Assembly (NCBI GenBank): GCA_021029095.1
Contig: JAJOHG010000342.1
Location: forward strand, 1 to 27,641
Reading direction: 5' to 3'
DNA: 27,641 nucleotides
DNA from: Phellopilus nigrolimitatus
Taxonomy: Eukaryota; Basidiomycota; Agaricomycetes; Hymenochaetales; Hymenochaetaceae
The notes under the pieces were generated by a model. It was not told the origin of the DNA. It did not search any database and worked only from the letters and a program-made list of their open reading frames with translations. Every line of letters begins with the position of its first letter. The stretch's first letter is position 1. The translations under genes were made by a program, and so were the position numbers. Shown here piece by piece: positions 1 to 11,890 of this stretch.

Positions 1-1437
<1,437 letters not shown>

Positions 1438-4400
1438 CTAGTCATCGTCTTCATCGTCTTCATCTCGTCCTCCAGACTTGAAGAGCGCCATAAGATCTTC
1501 CAATCCAAGTCGGGAGTTCTTCAACTTGTCTCCGCTAAGGGCGGCGGCAGCAAGCTCACGTTTCTTTTCTTGTAAGGCGAGGATGCGTTCTTCAACCGTC
1601 TGTTCGATGGTCAATTTATAGATATTGACATTCCGAGTCTGTCCGAATCGGTGGGCTCGATCAAATGCTTGATCCTGTTATAAGCCTGGTCAGAGCTACT
1701 TCTGGCGTAAGCTAGTGCAACGCCGTCACCTCTAGTGCTGGGTTCCACCACATATCCACGAGGATGACGTTATTGCAAGCAGTCAAATTCAAGCCTGAAA
1801 AAAAAAGTTTAGTTCACAAGTGAAATTGTACACGAGTCCGTACTAACCTGTGCTTCCTGCCTTGAATGAGATAAGGATGATTTTGGTGGTTTTACTGTTG
1901 CGAATCTCCGCTAAACTTTCTTCACGTTGGTCCTTTCGCATAGAGCCGTCGTCTTAGACATAAAAATTAATTTCATCTAACACCGAATAGAAGTCGATAC
2001 TAAAAGCGTCTTACATCTCACATATTTCAATCCTTCGCTCCGAAGGAATGGTTGTACTAAATCCAGCATAGATGTGAACTGCGAAAAAATTATTGTTTTC
2101 TCCTCGCCATCCGTACGGTCCTTAATATCCCGCAAAATCTGCAAAATCATCCGTATTTTGGCCGAATCCGGTGGAAGTGAGCCTGCTCCCAAAGCGAGAG
2201 ATTTACGACGAGCACGGCTTGCGAGAACTTCACAATCAAAGCAATACTGTGCTTCTGCTGCATCTTTTGCATTCAGAGCTGTCAGGCTATTATATGTTCA
2301 GTACGTAATCTGTGTTTGATAAAGTACGGAACACTCACATAGTCTGGCACATTTGACACTTTCGTGCAGATGAGACATCCATCTGGCCGAAGATGTCGGC
2401 AAGGTCATCAGCGTCCTCCAGATCCTTCCCATCCTTCGCGGGTTTTGGGTCCACAGCCTCTTTGTCTTCAGCGAAGTCCTTGGAGACCAAGGAAGGGTGA
2501 TTGCAAGCTGCGAGACTTCATTCAAAAAAAACCCATTTCGGATAAACACCAAATATACCTTGTCGGAGACGGAGTAGCAGAACTAACATCGAGGTGTAGT
2601 TTCTTGATTGCTCGCCGTTCTTGAGAAATTTGTTTAACGTAAGCTCGACTTTGCTTTCTATTGCGCTGTAGAAGTCTCGCTCGTCATCATCGAATAAACA
2701 TGGGACAATGTTGATCTTGCGATCAGGAAGCTCGACGATAGGCTTGCCGTTAAGCACCGTGTCCTTTTTACGACGCAGCATGACCGCTTTGAGGACCACC
2801 TATACAAATCCAAATCAGCGACATACACGACAAACAAATATAACTAATTTAATAACCTGAAGCCTCTTCATCGCTCTCACCGATTTCCCCGATTTTACTG
2901 GTTTGTTAATTTGATTGTTGAAAGTCTCCCAGTCATTCAGCGGACGAATTCTCAAGAATTTCAGAAGAGAGAAAAGCTCCTCGACATTGTTCTGCCTAAT
3001 GACAAATTCAGCCCGTAGATTGATAAAAAAAAACGCTCATTCTGACATCGGTGTTCCAGTTAGAGCCCAGCGGTATTTGCCTTCCAGTGCGCAGCAAGCG
3101 ATTGCTGCTTTCGTGTTTCTGTTCTTGATGTTATGTGCTTCATCTTGAGTAGTAAGTGCGTCAGTCGACTTGACTACATTGGTATCCAAATCAGAGTCGA
3201 CATACCGAGAGCAATTCTCCACCACTTCAAATGAAACAATGCATCCATGATCTTTTTAGGTTTTCCCGACGCTTTCTTCTTAGCCACCGTCCGACCAAAA
3301 TTGCTTGTTTCATCGCTTAAGCTATCGTCATCATCGTCATCGGAAGAATCCCTTGATCGAGATTTAGATTTCGTAGAAGCTTTTTCCAGTTGTCTCTTCT
3401 CAAAAGCTCCGTATTCGGAAGACAAAACACTATACGACGTGATCTATGTTTCCCAAATGAGTGTAGCTATTTTCCTTCATGCATTTAAATACTCACCACT
3501 ACATGCGCCCGCTTAAGCACATCAGGATCTTTGAAGAGTGTTATATGTTGTTATATGTTTATCGTAGAATTACGAAGCTGAGAACTTACTGGCAGTTCGA
3601 GTGGGACCATGGTGCTCGATCACACGTAGGCCAACAGCCATCTTGCTAATTTCTTGAGCCCATTGAGAGACCAAGGCCACCGGGCAGACGACACTGACGG
3701 CAGCTGATAAGCAATCCGATCATTCTGAGAGTTGTCAGTGACCCACATCGTCGACGCAGCGAAACCAGCGTCCCTATCGGCCTTCCGCGGACGCCCGTCG
3801 ACGATGCGAGTCAGAGTTTGGATAGTCTTTCCCAACCTGTTACAAATAGCAAGATGTCAGTGACGTATCACCATAAATAAGGCCAAATCATATTCACCCC
3901 ATATCGTCGGCAAGGATTCCACCGTTCTTCTTGCCAGTCTCACGCTCCGCCATCCAAACACGTCCCAGAACCTGATGAGGCAAAAGCTTTATTTCGTCGT
4001 GGAACCCGTTGACAGTAGAGAGTCGCATGTCAATTTCCGCGCTGGAGTCATTCATGCTAGTCGAGAGAAGATCCTGAAGTTCACGCTCGGCTTCCGCTGC
4101 TGTCTTCTTGGGGTCATATAAGTTGTCAACGGCTGGCTCGTCGAACGTTTCCCATAAAGGCCCGTTACTCGCTGACGCGCGTAGAGATGGAGGTGGATTA
4201 GATGGAGCCTTAATGGTCGTCGGAGGCATTTTGAATGGTGTCGGATCCGTCTTTGAACCAGGCATCTGTGAGACACTGAATTTCATCCATAGAATAGAGT
4301 TGGGTTCTCAATGAATATCACTATTTCATTTAGGCAAGCTGAAGCAAGACTTACAGACCCGCGGGTGCTTCCTCATCGTCAGACCATACCAAACGCTTCG

Positions 4401-4759
4401 CCTGCTTCGTTGGTTTCGCATTGTCTCCCTGCGTCTCAGCATCAGAGTCTTCCAAGTCGACTATCACAGTAGCTTTGTTCACAGCTGACGGGAGGGCAGA
4501 ACGTTGACGGGAGTGTTCAATGACTGGGCTGGACTCGGCCGATGATATTGTCTAGTTTGTCAAACATCTCCTAATTGAAGCCCGAGCGAGTTTCAATACG
4601 AAGGGAGATACATACAATGATTGAATTATCAGAAGATACGGGCAGGGCCTTGGATACCTTGCGCAGTTGGCCGCCTTTGGCGGGGAACAACTCCGTCGCG
4701 CCCGACTGGGTCAGCTTCTTGCGACTGTCATGCATTGGACAGTCCAGATGAGAACCCAT
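1438..4759 (-). CDS. SNF2-family (Rad5/Rrp/Uls1-like) DNA-dependent ATPase with an interlobe Cys4 element
   Basis: Nuclear ATP-driven DNA translocase of the SNF2 superfamily, 835 aa from 15 exons: 4616-4759, 4355-4551, 3898-4275, 3747-3836, 3590-3693, 3497-3528, 3206-3443, 3047-3143, 2857-2995, 2559-2799, 2339-2507, 2015-2286, 1848-1952, 1730-1794, 1438-1674. Seen: [12 protein letters not shown] before Walker A (ADDMGLGKT, about 236-244), DEAH at 395-398, [56 protein letters not shown] and motif [12 protein letters not shown] near 762-771. An acidic insert with a run of Asp sits just before the DEAH lobe, and the C-terminus is also Asp/Glu-rich. Between the lobes, where Rad5/HLTF carry a RING, there is only CQMC at 604-607 and CFDC at 625-628. 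The start is supported by an in-frame TGA nine bases upstream. Relatives such as Rrp1/2, Uls1 and TTF2 act in recombination, SUMO-linked turnover or transcription termination; which applies here cannot be told. Confidence 0.92.
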
Positions 4760-5087
4760 ATGATGTCAAACACGAAACACGCACAAGTCTTCCATGCGGA
4801 TTGTCGAGCACAGATGCCGGGTAAAGTTGAAGTCTGTGGAAAGGAAAGATACTTTAACGCTGATGGGCGCAGTGGTTGAAAACACGAGTCAGCTGACGCG
4901 CTCACGCGCTCACGTGTTCAGCGCCGCGTCTGTCACACCATAATCGATGTAACTCCGCATAATTGAGACGGTCATTTCGTACTTGATAAATTAAGAAATG
5001 TGCGTGGAGAAACGCAGCAAACGTGTTTAGAATTATATAGCAATACACACTGAAAAAAGTAACAGAAAGCTTTGGCGATTGGACATA
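4760..5087. other. Spacer between the KPWE-protein gene and the SNF2 gene
   Basis: 328 bases upstream of the SNF2 start and downstream of the KPWE-protein stop, both genes leftward. Apart from the ACGCG/E-box cluster and an AT-rich stretch around 5020-5060, no gene was seen. Confidence 0.5.
4896..4916. promoter_or_regulatory. Clustered ACGCG elements and a CACGTG E-box upstream of the SNF2 gene
   Basis: About 137-157 bases upstream of the SNF2 gene's ATG the sequence has ACGCG at 4896-4900 and again at 4904-4908, then the palindromic E-box CACGTG at 4911-4916. ACGCG is the core of the MBF/MCB element that drives G1/S and DNA-repair genes in other fungi. CACGTG is the site of bHLH factors. 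Binding here is inference. Confidence 0.35.
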
Positions 5088-5717
5088 CTATTCCGTTTCC
5101 GCCCGTGCTTCCCAAGGCTTCCGTCCAGGTTCTTGTCTTGACGGAGTTGGAGCATCTTCCTACAGAGATACCGATATCAGAAATTCACTCATCCGAAAGG
5201 CAGCTATCAGACGTACGTTTATGCCCGTTGGAATCTCTTCATTATTCGGTATGAGATGTGTTTGACCGGACTCAATCAGTGCAGTGATTTCAGCGAACGT
5301 GAACTCAATGCACTCAGATGCGGGATTTGATGCGATGGATGACTTTATTCGTCCTTCAACACCCGTTAACGTCTGTGCTATTTCTGCATGGGCGTTCGAC
5401 GCAGACTGGATCTCCTCCCATGTTATGGTCTGTCCTGTGATCCTGTCAATCTTGTAAGTAGAAGACGCTAAATATTGAATTACAGATGAGTCAACAAGCA
5501 TACTTAGAAAAATAAAACGCTTTTGCTCGTCCAAGAATGTCATGCTCCTGCAGCTCCGTGACTCGGCCACCTTTTTGCACGGAGTCCAGGATGCTTGATA
5601 GGCCTTCCTTTTAGAATAGATAAGTAATTGTAGCTCAAAAGAGATCTGAGAGCATTGCACCTGAAAAACTTGATCAATGTCGAACGGATATGCAAAAAAT
5701 TGCTCGTAGACACTCAT
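5088..5717 (-). CDS. KPWE-motif protein, candidate fungal PEX39 (PTS2 peroxisomal import factor)
   Basis: A 152-aa protein from four exons: 5661-5717, 5504-5607, 5217-5442, 5088-5159. Seen: an N-terminal helical segment (residues about 3-60) containing FAYPFDIDQVFQ, EGLSSILDSVQ and a YFSKITG end; a linker; then FTFAEITALIESGQ followed about 30 residues later by GRKPWEARAE near the C-terminus. From memory of the family, this order (helical PEX14-like HTH region, a T-F-x-E/Q-L-I-x-x-G-Q element, then a terminal KPWE) matches fungal proteins with the KPWE domain. The family includes human C6orf226 and yeast Yjr012c, recently described as PEX39, which works with PEX7 in importing PTS2 cargo. No signal peptide or membrane segment is visible, so it is probably soluble. 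The third intron-exon junction (acceptor after ATTGACAG) was chosen because it alone keeps the frame and gives FSKITGQTITW. The gene shares a roughly 156-base divergent spacer with the F-box gene. The PEX39 identity is inference from motif order. Confidence 0.75.
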
Positions 5718-5873
5718 TTTGAGAAGGCGAGATTCGTGCTCGTCTAGAGTCGGTCGTTCTGCTAGGATAGAAGAAAGGCTCGGTGTTATCCGAACGGCGC
5801 ACTTGCTTACAACGCAGCGATGATGCTACTGTACCTCGATAACTTGCCTACATAAAACCAGCGTTTAGAGCTG

Positions 5874-7067
5874 ATGAAACTCCCTCTTGATCTAGTCTGG
5901 CAAATAATTGGCATACGTCTGAGCGAGTCACCTCGAACTCCTCTCTCTCTCCTACTCGTCAATTTAGAATTTCGAGACCTGTGTTTGTCGTTCCTTCAAA
6001 CAGAATTACGATTCTCATCCATTCGTCAACTGGAGATCTTCGAGCAACGCTGCGATAGCCTCGCGTATCTCCCTAGAACTCTTACTATAACACTTCCAGG
6101 AGGGTCGGCAGACTTCCGCCTCTTCAAAGTTCTTCATGATACTTTGCAACATATAGTACATATTGTGTCACAGTCTCATCAAGGATCGGACGACGCAAAG
6201 GACCTGAGTAGTCGACGTCTGAGACTCCAACGACTACAATTCTGTTTGAACTCATTCACGCTGGACCCCGACATCGAATACCTTTTCAGAGCTCTTAGTC
6301 TTACAGAGTATGGTTGCTCGCCGTCTTATTTAGGTGTTACGGTTACTGACATATATTTACCTTCCAGTCCGGAAGAGTTCACTTGGTCGGGACCAGACCC
6401 AGCTCACCATTTCTCTACTGCAGTATGTTTAATCCATTGTTTTTTTTTTTACTTCCACTAAACTTGCTAACTACATTCATCGTCGAAGATCGTGCCAAAT
6501 GCCGCCATCCATTTATTTCGAGCCGTTCAGACATGGCAGAACCTGCGACATCTTAAGTTGACGAATCTCGCATTTCCATCGCATACTAGCTTTGGCTCTG
6601 CGCAACCCCTCGCAGAAGCACTAGGCATCTCCAGCGGCTCATATACGCTGATTACGACCACCCCATTTCTGGCCCCTTCCAACGATTCTTTGACAATTGA
6701 CAAGTCATTACCTGGATCGTCGAAACCGATGTTTCCCTTAGCCAAACTTCAGACTATTTATTTAGGTCAAGTCACGTTTCTTGATCCTTCTGAAATCGCG
6801 GCTATCGTTTGCACGCCTATCCTCGCCTCTCTCCGCTCTGTGCGCATCGTCGATGCCTATCAAGGTAGCATATGGGGGCCGCGTGTACGTGACACAGACA
6901 TTGAAAAGGCAGTCAATTCGAACTTTGAAGAATCGGAAATCGCATTCAACATCATGTTCAAGGAATTTGCCCAGCGTGTACGGACGTTGGTTTCATGCGA
7001 AGCAAGAACAGAACGAATAACAGGGGGAGATCGCATGGATTATGAATATAGCGTTTCGCTCGGTTGA
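5874..7067 (+). CDS. F-box-like protein of unknown specificity
   Basis: 375 residues from two exons, 5874-6422 and 6489-7067, with a 66-nt intron beginning GTATGT. Seen: the N-terminus MKLPLDLVWQIIG, followed about 20 residues later by LSLLLVNLEFRDLCLSFL, has the Leu-Pro start and hydrophobic spacing of a degenerate F-box. The rest has leucine-rich stretches such as LRHLKLTNLAF and LASLRSVRIVDA, with no recognisable catalytic motif. Such F-box/LRR-like orphans are very numerous in agaricomycetes; the known role of the fold is to recruit substrates to SCF ubiquitin ligases through Skp1. The start is the first ATG of the frame, next to the divergent promoter shared with the KPWE gene. A plain hypothetical protein is the alternative. 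Confidence 0.7.
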
Positions 7068-7217
7068 ATGAAGTTGAGAATTTGGAAGTATTCGCATGAG
7101 AAAGTAAATAGACAAATTTCTATCACACAAACCAAAATCTGTAGGTTAACAAGAAAGTAAAAACAGACGACTGCGATTTAGCAACTGTGGCTAACCTAAT
7201 TGGAAGACAATGAAGAG

Positions 7218-10215
7218 TTAGTCGTCGCTATCGCTGTCTACTTCGACCTGGTATAGATAAGAACTGTATGTAGACACGATTGAATGCGCGGGCATAGATG
7301 GACTCACCACTTTTTGCATCTTCCCCTTCGCATTGGATGCTGCAGCTCTTGTACTTCGGCCTCTCGCAGCAGTCCCAGAAGGTGCAAAGCTCAGTGTTGA
7401 TTGCTTGTCCCTCGTGTCAAGCGGAGACGTCGCTTTACCCCGTACAACAGGCTTTCTCGTCGTGGATGATTGACTTGTAAAGCTTGGAGTTAGCAAGATC
7501 GTTCCTGATTGTTTTGGATGCATACCTCAGTACGGCTGCACGGCTCGTTTTCTTCGGCGGTGCCCTGGCTTCTTCGCCGTCATCTTCGTCATTGGATTCC
7601 ACATCATCTGACGCGACCTTGTACATTTTAGCAATAATATTCTTCGTCAGCAAGCCAATTTTCTATGAGGATACATATCTTCACTTACAGGAGCTCTTTT
7701 GCCTCTACCGCGAGCAGGAGCCTTTTTCGCGGTGGTTGGGGTGACCTTGTCCTTGCCCTTAGCTGCAGAAGACTTCGTCGCCTTTTTGGGGGGAGGTTCC
7801 TCGAAATCGTCCTCATCATCTTGGTCGAGATCCATTATCATCGAATCAACGGACTCTGCATCGGATACAACGGCCTTTCCCTTGCCCTAAATGTTTGGGG
7901 TCATTATATATATTTACATTTTCACATCATCATTTAGCCGTAAAAGGGATATCGAGAGTGAATAGAATAGGTACCTTTGTTGGTGGGGCAACGCCACCTG
8001 TTTGTCGCTCTCTGTATTGTTCTTCGTGCTCTTTTCGCGCCTTCTGAACCTGTGGCGCAAATATTAAGGGACTAGTAGATGAGCAGTGAAAGCTTGTGTA
8101 CCGCATCATCAAGATCGTCTTCTTCGATTTGACCATGCGCCTGCATGCCTTTCATGAGCGATTTGAGATTTGTTGCCACATACCTGCATATTCTCAATGC
8201 CGGTACGGATACCCGAATTACAACGACTTCACTCACGATGAAATGGCATGAGGGTCGTCCTTCTCGACAAATGTCTGGATTGCATCGCCCATGCCCCCTT
8301 CTCCGAGCAGCTGCATCTCTTGCGACGCAAGGTACTCCTTGACTAACGTTGCAACACGGATCTTCGCTAGCTTCTCGCTTACTGTCAAGTCCGGATCATC
8401 AATGCTAAGTTCTGGTTGCTCGTTATTATTCTTTGCCTTTGACCGCGATGCGAACTTCTTTGAGCGATGGAAGATAAGGACATCGCGAGGATTGGCTATG
8501 CGTCCTTGAAACTCCTGTCCGAAGCGAATAGGATTTGACATCTCTGCAACATCAGTTGTGTCGACCTTCAAAGATCTTCAGTTTTAAATGGGGAAGTGAA
8601 GCAAAACACGCCGTACCTTCAATCGAATCAAGGGTAGCATCGGTGGGAGAGCTTCTTCGCCTCTTTCTAGAGCATTCGCATTCCGTTCCTCAAACAGCCC
8701 ATTTGCTTTTTCGATCAATTCATTCACCTGATCAATAAGAGTTTCAAAGGTTTCAACATGCGCAAGAGCATGAAAGCAGTGAACTCGCCTTTGCCCTCAG
8801 AAACTTGCCAACTTCAATTTGATCAGTAACGTCGAATCCCTCTTCTTCAGCTGCTTCTATAAGGAACACCTCATCTATGACAAAAGGGCGCACTGTGCGC
8901 AGCGGGATAGGATCCATATGGAACTCTTTACCCTGTATCTGCAGCAATGCGACATGTCTTGGATATTGCGAGTCAGAGACGTTTGATCGGAAGAGCGGAC
9001 AGAACGCCAAGCTCACTTCTCAAGAGCCTCTCCGTCAGCTAAAGACGTCGCAACTGAAGACCCAGGCTGAGTAACGTAATATTCTTTACCAGCGACGGGT
9101 TCGGGTACAATGCGACAATCGTGTTCGTGGCCCCATACGACCAAGTTGATACTGTCGTCGAACATACCCTCAGGGACGGACTCCTGTGGACCTCGCTTAA
9201 CTCTGATCGAGCTTTAACACGGACGGCAACTAGTGAAGAATGGGCTTCACTCACCTGTTCTGATGGAGTAGTAAAATATTGAACCAGTCTTGCTTGTCTC
9301 TAGGCATGTACATCCGAACGCGGTTGCTTCGGAGTTCAAAATGCATACGAGCGTCTTTGACATTTCCGATGCCATACAAGCCGAGGCGAGTGTTACCCTT
9401 CCTGAGAAGTACTGGCCTAACTGCGATCCCGACAGATTGAGCTTCGGCATCGTTGGTTGGAAGGTCTATTTTCCCCATGTAATTAAGTAAGCCAGTCACA
9501 GAGAGAAGATCAAGTGCACAAAGGGCTCCTTCCTAATATGAATGGCCGAGTTTCAACGACTGTCCTAAAGCTTCGTGACGATGTAATTCCTTACCGGACC
9601 AGCGCCTTGTGGGTCGTCGTGATTACCGTGTATTGAAAAAACGGGTATACCGACATTGAAGTTTGGATCTTCGTAGTTAACGGCCGGAAAACTAAACCAA
9701 GAAACTTTAGTCCTTGATATGTAAGAAGCTCAACATGACTCACGAAAATCCCGAAGCCTTTCCTTCATCAGGATCGCTGAGAAGTTCTATTTGGACAGGT
9801 CTGTCCCCCAATGTATACTCTCTCAAAAGCGCGATGACGCGATAAATACAGTCTCTCGAAGGCCTGTTCTCGTGGAAAAGGTCGCCAGCTAAAAGAATGA
9901 AGTCTACCTAGAACAGACAACGTAGCTGAGTCCCATGTACATCGAAAAGTATGCCACAAGGGCAAGTGCTCTTTTCCCTCATGCTTACATCATGTTTGAC
10001 GGCAAGCTGTAAAATCTCTTCAAAGGTGTTTATGGAGTCCCTGCCTCGAATAGGATCGCGCTCCAGGTAACCAATATGGTTATCGGTCGCTAAAAGAATT
10101 TTTATGGTGTCCTCTGCATCTGGGAGAGTAGTTTAGTATGGCAGAAATGTAGGTATTCAGGATTCAAATCACATTGCTGCTGAAACGATGGAGGGGCTTC
10201 CGACGCGCGAGACAT
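7218..10215 (-). CDS. MRE11: Double-strand-break repair nuclease MRE11
   Basis: Nuclear Mn-dependent 3'-5' exonuclease/endonuclease of the MRN (Mre11-Rad50-Nbs1) complex, 727 aa from 15 exons: 10173-10215, 9989-10119, 9744-9907, 9595-9691, 9255-9532, 9017-9202, 8789-8957, 8617-8727, 8237-8565, 8102-8183, 7975-8049, 7689-7886, 7526-7641, 7308-7482, 7218-7247. Phosphoesterase motifs are all intact: DNHIG (D27, H29), GDLFHEN (D67), GNHDDP (N136, H137) and VWGHEHD (H263, H265). The capping domain follows with IPLRTVRPF. The C-terminal third is low complexity: acidic [12 protein letters not shown], a Lys/Ala/Arg-rich part with RGRGKRAP (GAR-like), and a final VEVDSDSDD. Two splice oddities: the intron 8728-8788 starts GC rather than GT, and the intron 7642-7688 has a competing acceptor that would make it 26 nt. 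The ATG is in good context (AAAATGTC). The gene is divergent from the transporter gene. Confidence 0.96.
8728..8788 (-). other. GC-AG intron in MRE11
   Basis: 61-nt intron whose donor reads AAG|GCGAGT and acceptor ATCAG|GTGAATG. It joins KFLRAK to [14 protein letters not shown] in frame. Without splicing the frame stops shortly after the donor. GC-AG is the known minor U2 class, where a strong exonic AAG compensates for the C. Confidence 0.7.
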
Positions 10216-10374
10216 TTTTCTTTCTGGCCTTTGCAAAGCGGAAATTTGTTAACGTGTGAAGTTGGTCGCTAAGAGTTCAGAATTCAGCGCTATTCAGCGC
10301 AGAAAGGGTGGACCTCCGAACACAGAAATAGTTCAGAAATGGGCTGAGCTTGAAGAACGCGGTTTCGGGACGCG

Positions 10375-10380
10375 ACGCGT
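10375..10380. promoter_or_regulatory. MCB-type ACGCGT hexamer in the MRE11/transporter divergent promoter
   Basis: ACGCGT, the palindromic MluI cell-cycle box bound by MBF in other fungi, lies 160 bases upstream of the MRE11 ATG and about 200 bases upstream of the transporter start. It is preceded by another GACGCG. Use by MBF is inference; the motif is short enough to occur by chance. Confidence 0.35.
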
Positions 10381-10383
10381 ATC

Positions 10384-10395
10384 GTGACTAGTCAC
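10384..10395. repeat. 12-bp perfect palindrome in the divergent promoter
   Basis: GTGACTAGTCAC is a perfect palindrome, followed at once by TACGTA and another GTCAC half at 10402-10406. It sits four bases after the ACGCGT box. It could be a dimeric transcription-factor site; no factor can be named. Confidence 0.4.
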
Positions 10396-10576
10396 TACGT
10401 AGTCACATACTTGAAGCATAACGCGCGCAGCTCGACTTCTTACTTTCTTACTTATCTTTTGTTTTTCCTCACTTGCTGCCTATATTCATCGCTTGAGACG
10501 GCAGTTATGGCTCAAAAAAATTCGACCTTACCTCCCAACAAGCTGCTTATAGTGCGTCCGCAAATGAGCATGTGAA

Positions 10577-11890
10577 ATGTCGCGAAGTGTTACTAATACA
10601 GAAGTCAAGTTTGGCACGCTCTCGTTTTACATGGTTGCTGCACTCTCCGTATGTCTTGTATTCCGTTGCTCATCGGAAGGGAATTTAATGTCGCGTCTCC
10701 CCCTCAGATGGTTATGGCGTGAATGGTCCATTTATCATTATTTACCATATTCCACGCTGACGAACACTAGCAACAAATGGGTGCTGAATACAACTTCAGT
10801 GCCCCTCTTTTTTCTCCTCACGCAGCTTGTCATCGCCATTTTTCTTTTTCTTTTATCTCATATTTTCGGCCTCCTAAAACTTCCGTTCCGTGTGGATCTA
10901 GAGCTATGCAAGGGGCTCGCCCCAATGATAATTTTGAATGTGGTTGGCCTCAGGTTTGTCTCTAGATTCTTTCATCTCCTCCGGGTAGATTGACGTCTAT
11001 TCCTCTCATTTTAGCTTTAGCAACTTTACTTTAAAATATGTCGATGCCTCCTTCTACCAAGTCGCCCGCGGGCTCGTCCTGCCGTTCACAGTCCTGACCT
11101 CATACATAATCCTCTCAGCGCGACCTTCTCTCTATATCTTGCTCGCATGCGGTCTTGTCTCCCTTGGATTCTTCATTGGCGTGTTCTTCGACGGCATGAA
11201 CGTTTCGATGAAGGGTGTCTTCTTCGGAGTCGTCAGTAGCGCCACGACTGCCTTACACGCCGTGGTCATCAAGAAGGCAATCAAGTTGGTCAATGACAGC
11301 GCCCTAGATTTGTGCTGGTACACGAACCTCTTCAGCGCACTCGTGCTTTCGGTCGTAGTCCTCCTTTCCGGGGAATTGACCAAGGTGCTCGATTTATTTT
11401 ACGGTGATTCAGACGTGTTGGTGACGTTTGCCTGGGGTTCTGCGATTACTGTGAGTTTTTCACTCACTCTTTTGCTTGACGATTCAGTCTAACACCCTTC
11501 GTAGGGAATGTTCGGCTTCCTCATGGGTATTGCAAGTCTTTTGTCTATCAAAGTGACCTCGCCAATCACACACATGGTTTCCTCTGCGGTGAGGGGGGTT
11601 GCAGCCTCCTTCCTCGGCGTGTGGCTATTTCACGACATTATCACCACGTACGCAGTCGCCAACTTGTTCGTATCTGAATGTTGCTTACCGGCGGACTCGT
11701 CAACAGCGGCCGCGCCTCGTCTATTGCCATTATCCTCGGTGGTTCGATATTCTATACCTGGGTTAAGCATATCGAATCGCAAGGACCCGCGTTGCGTTCA
11801 GCCAGCGCCGAAGCGGATGTCTATGAGCGTGTACCTTTGGACGACGTGGAAGCAGGCAAAGCCGAGGGTCAGCGTGATAAACCCGAATAA
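10577..11890 (+). CDS. SLC35C-type nucleotide-sugar transporter, probable Golgi GDP-fucose transporter
   Basis: Multi-pass drug/metabolite-transporter-fold protein, 342 aa from six exons: 10577-10648, 10708-10718, 10771-10953, 11015-11450, 11505-11647, 11707-11890. Nearly the whole chain is hydrophobic helices (about ten). Seen: SMVMANKWVLN in helix 1; NFTLKYVDASFYQVARGL; VFFGVVSSATTALHAVVIKK; GFLMGIASLLSIKVTSPITH; ILGGSIFYTWVKH. These line up with human SLC35C1, where the same places read SMVFLNKYLL, LKYVGVAFYNVGRSL, KFTSPLTH and GGSSAYTWV. The known role is exchange of cytosolic GDP-fucose for lumenal GMP. A triose-phosphate-translocator-like relative is the alternative. The C-terminal tail is polar and acidic. 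The second exon is only 11 nt but is needed for frame. The start could instead be an ATG at 10507 joined by a short intron ending TACTAATACAG. Confidence 0.85.

Larger units (their letters stand above)
10216..10576. other. Divergent promoter between MRE11 and the GDP-fucose-transporter-like gene
   Basis: 361 bases between two start codons facing apart. The part nearest the transporter is pyrimidine-rich (10437-10480), as is common just upstream of fungal transcription starts. An ATG at 10507 opens a short reading frame that might be an upstream exon of the transporter. Otherwise only the ACGCGT box and the palindrome stand out. Confidence 0.5.
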
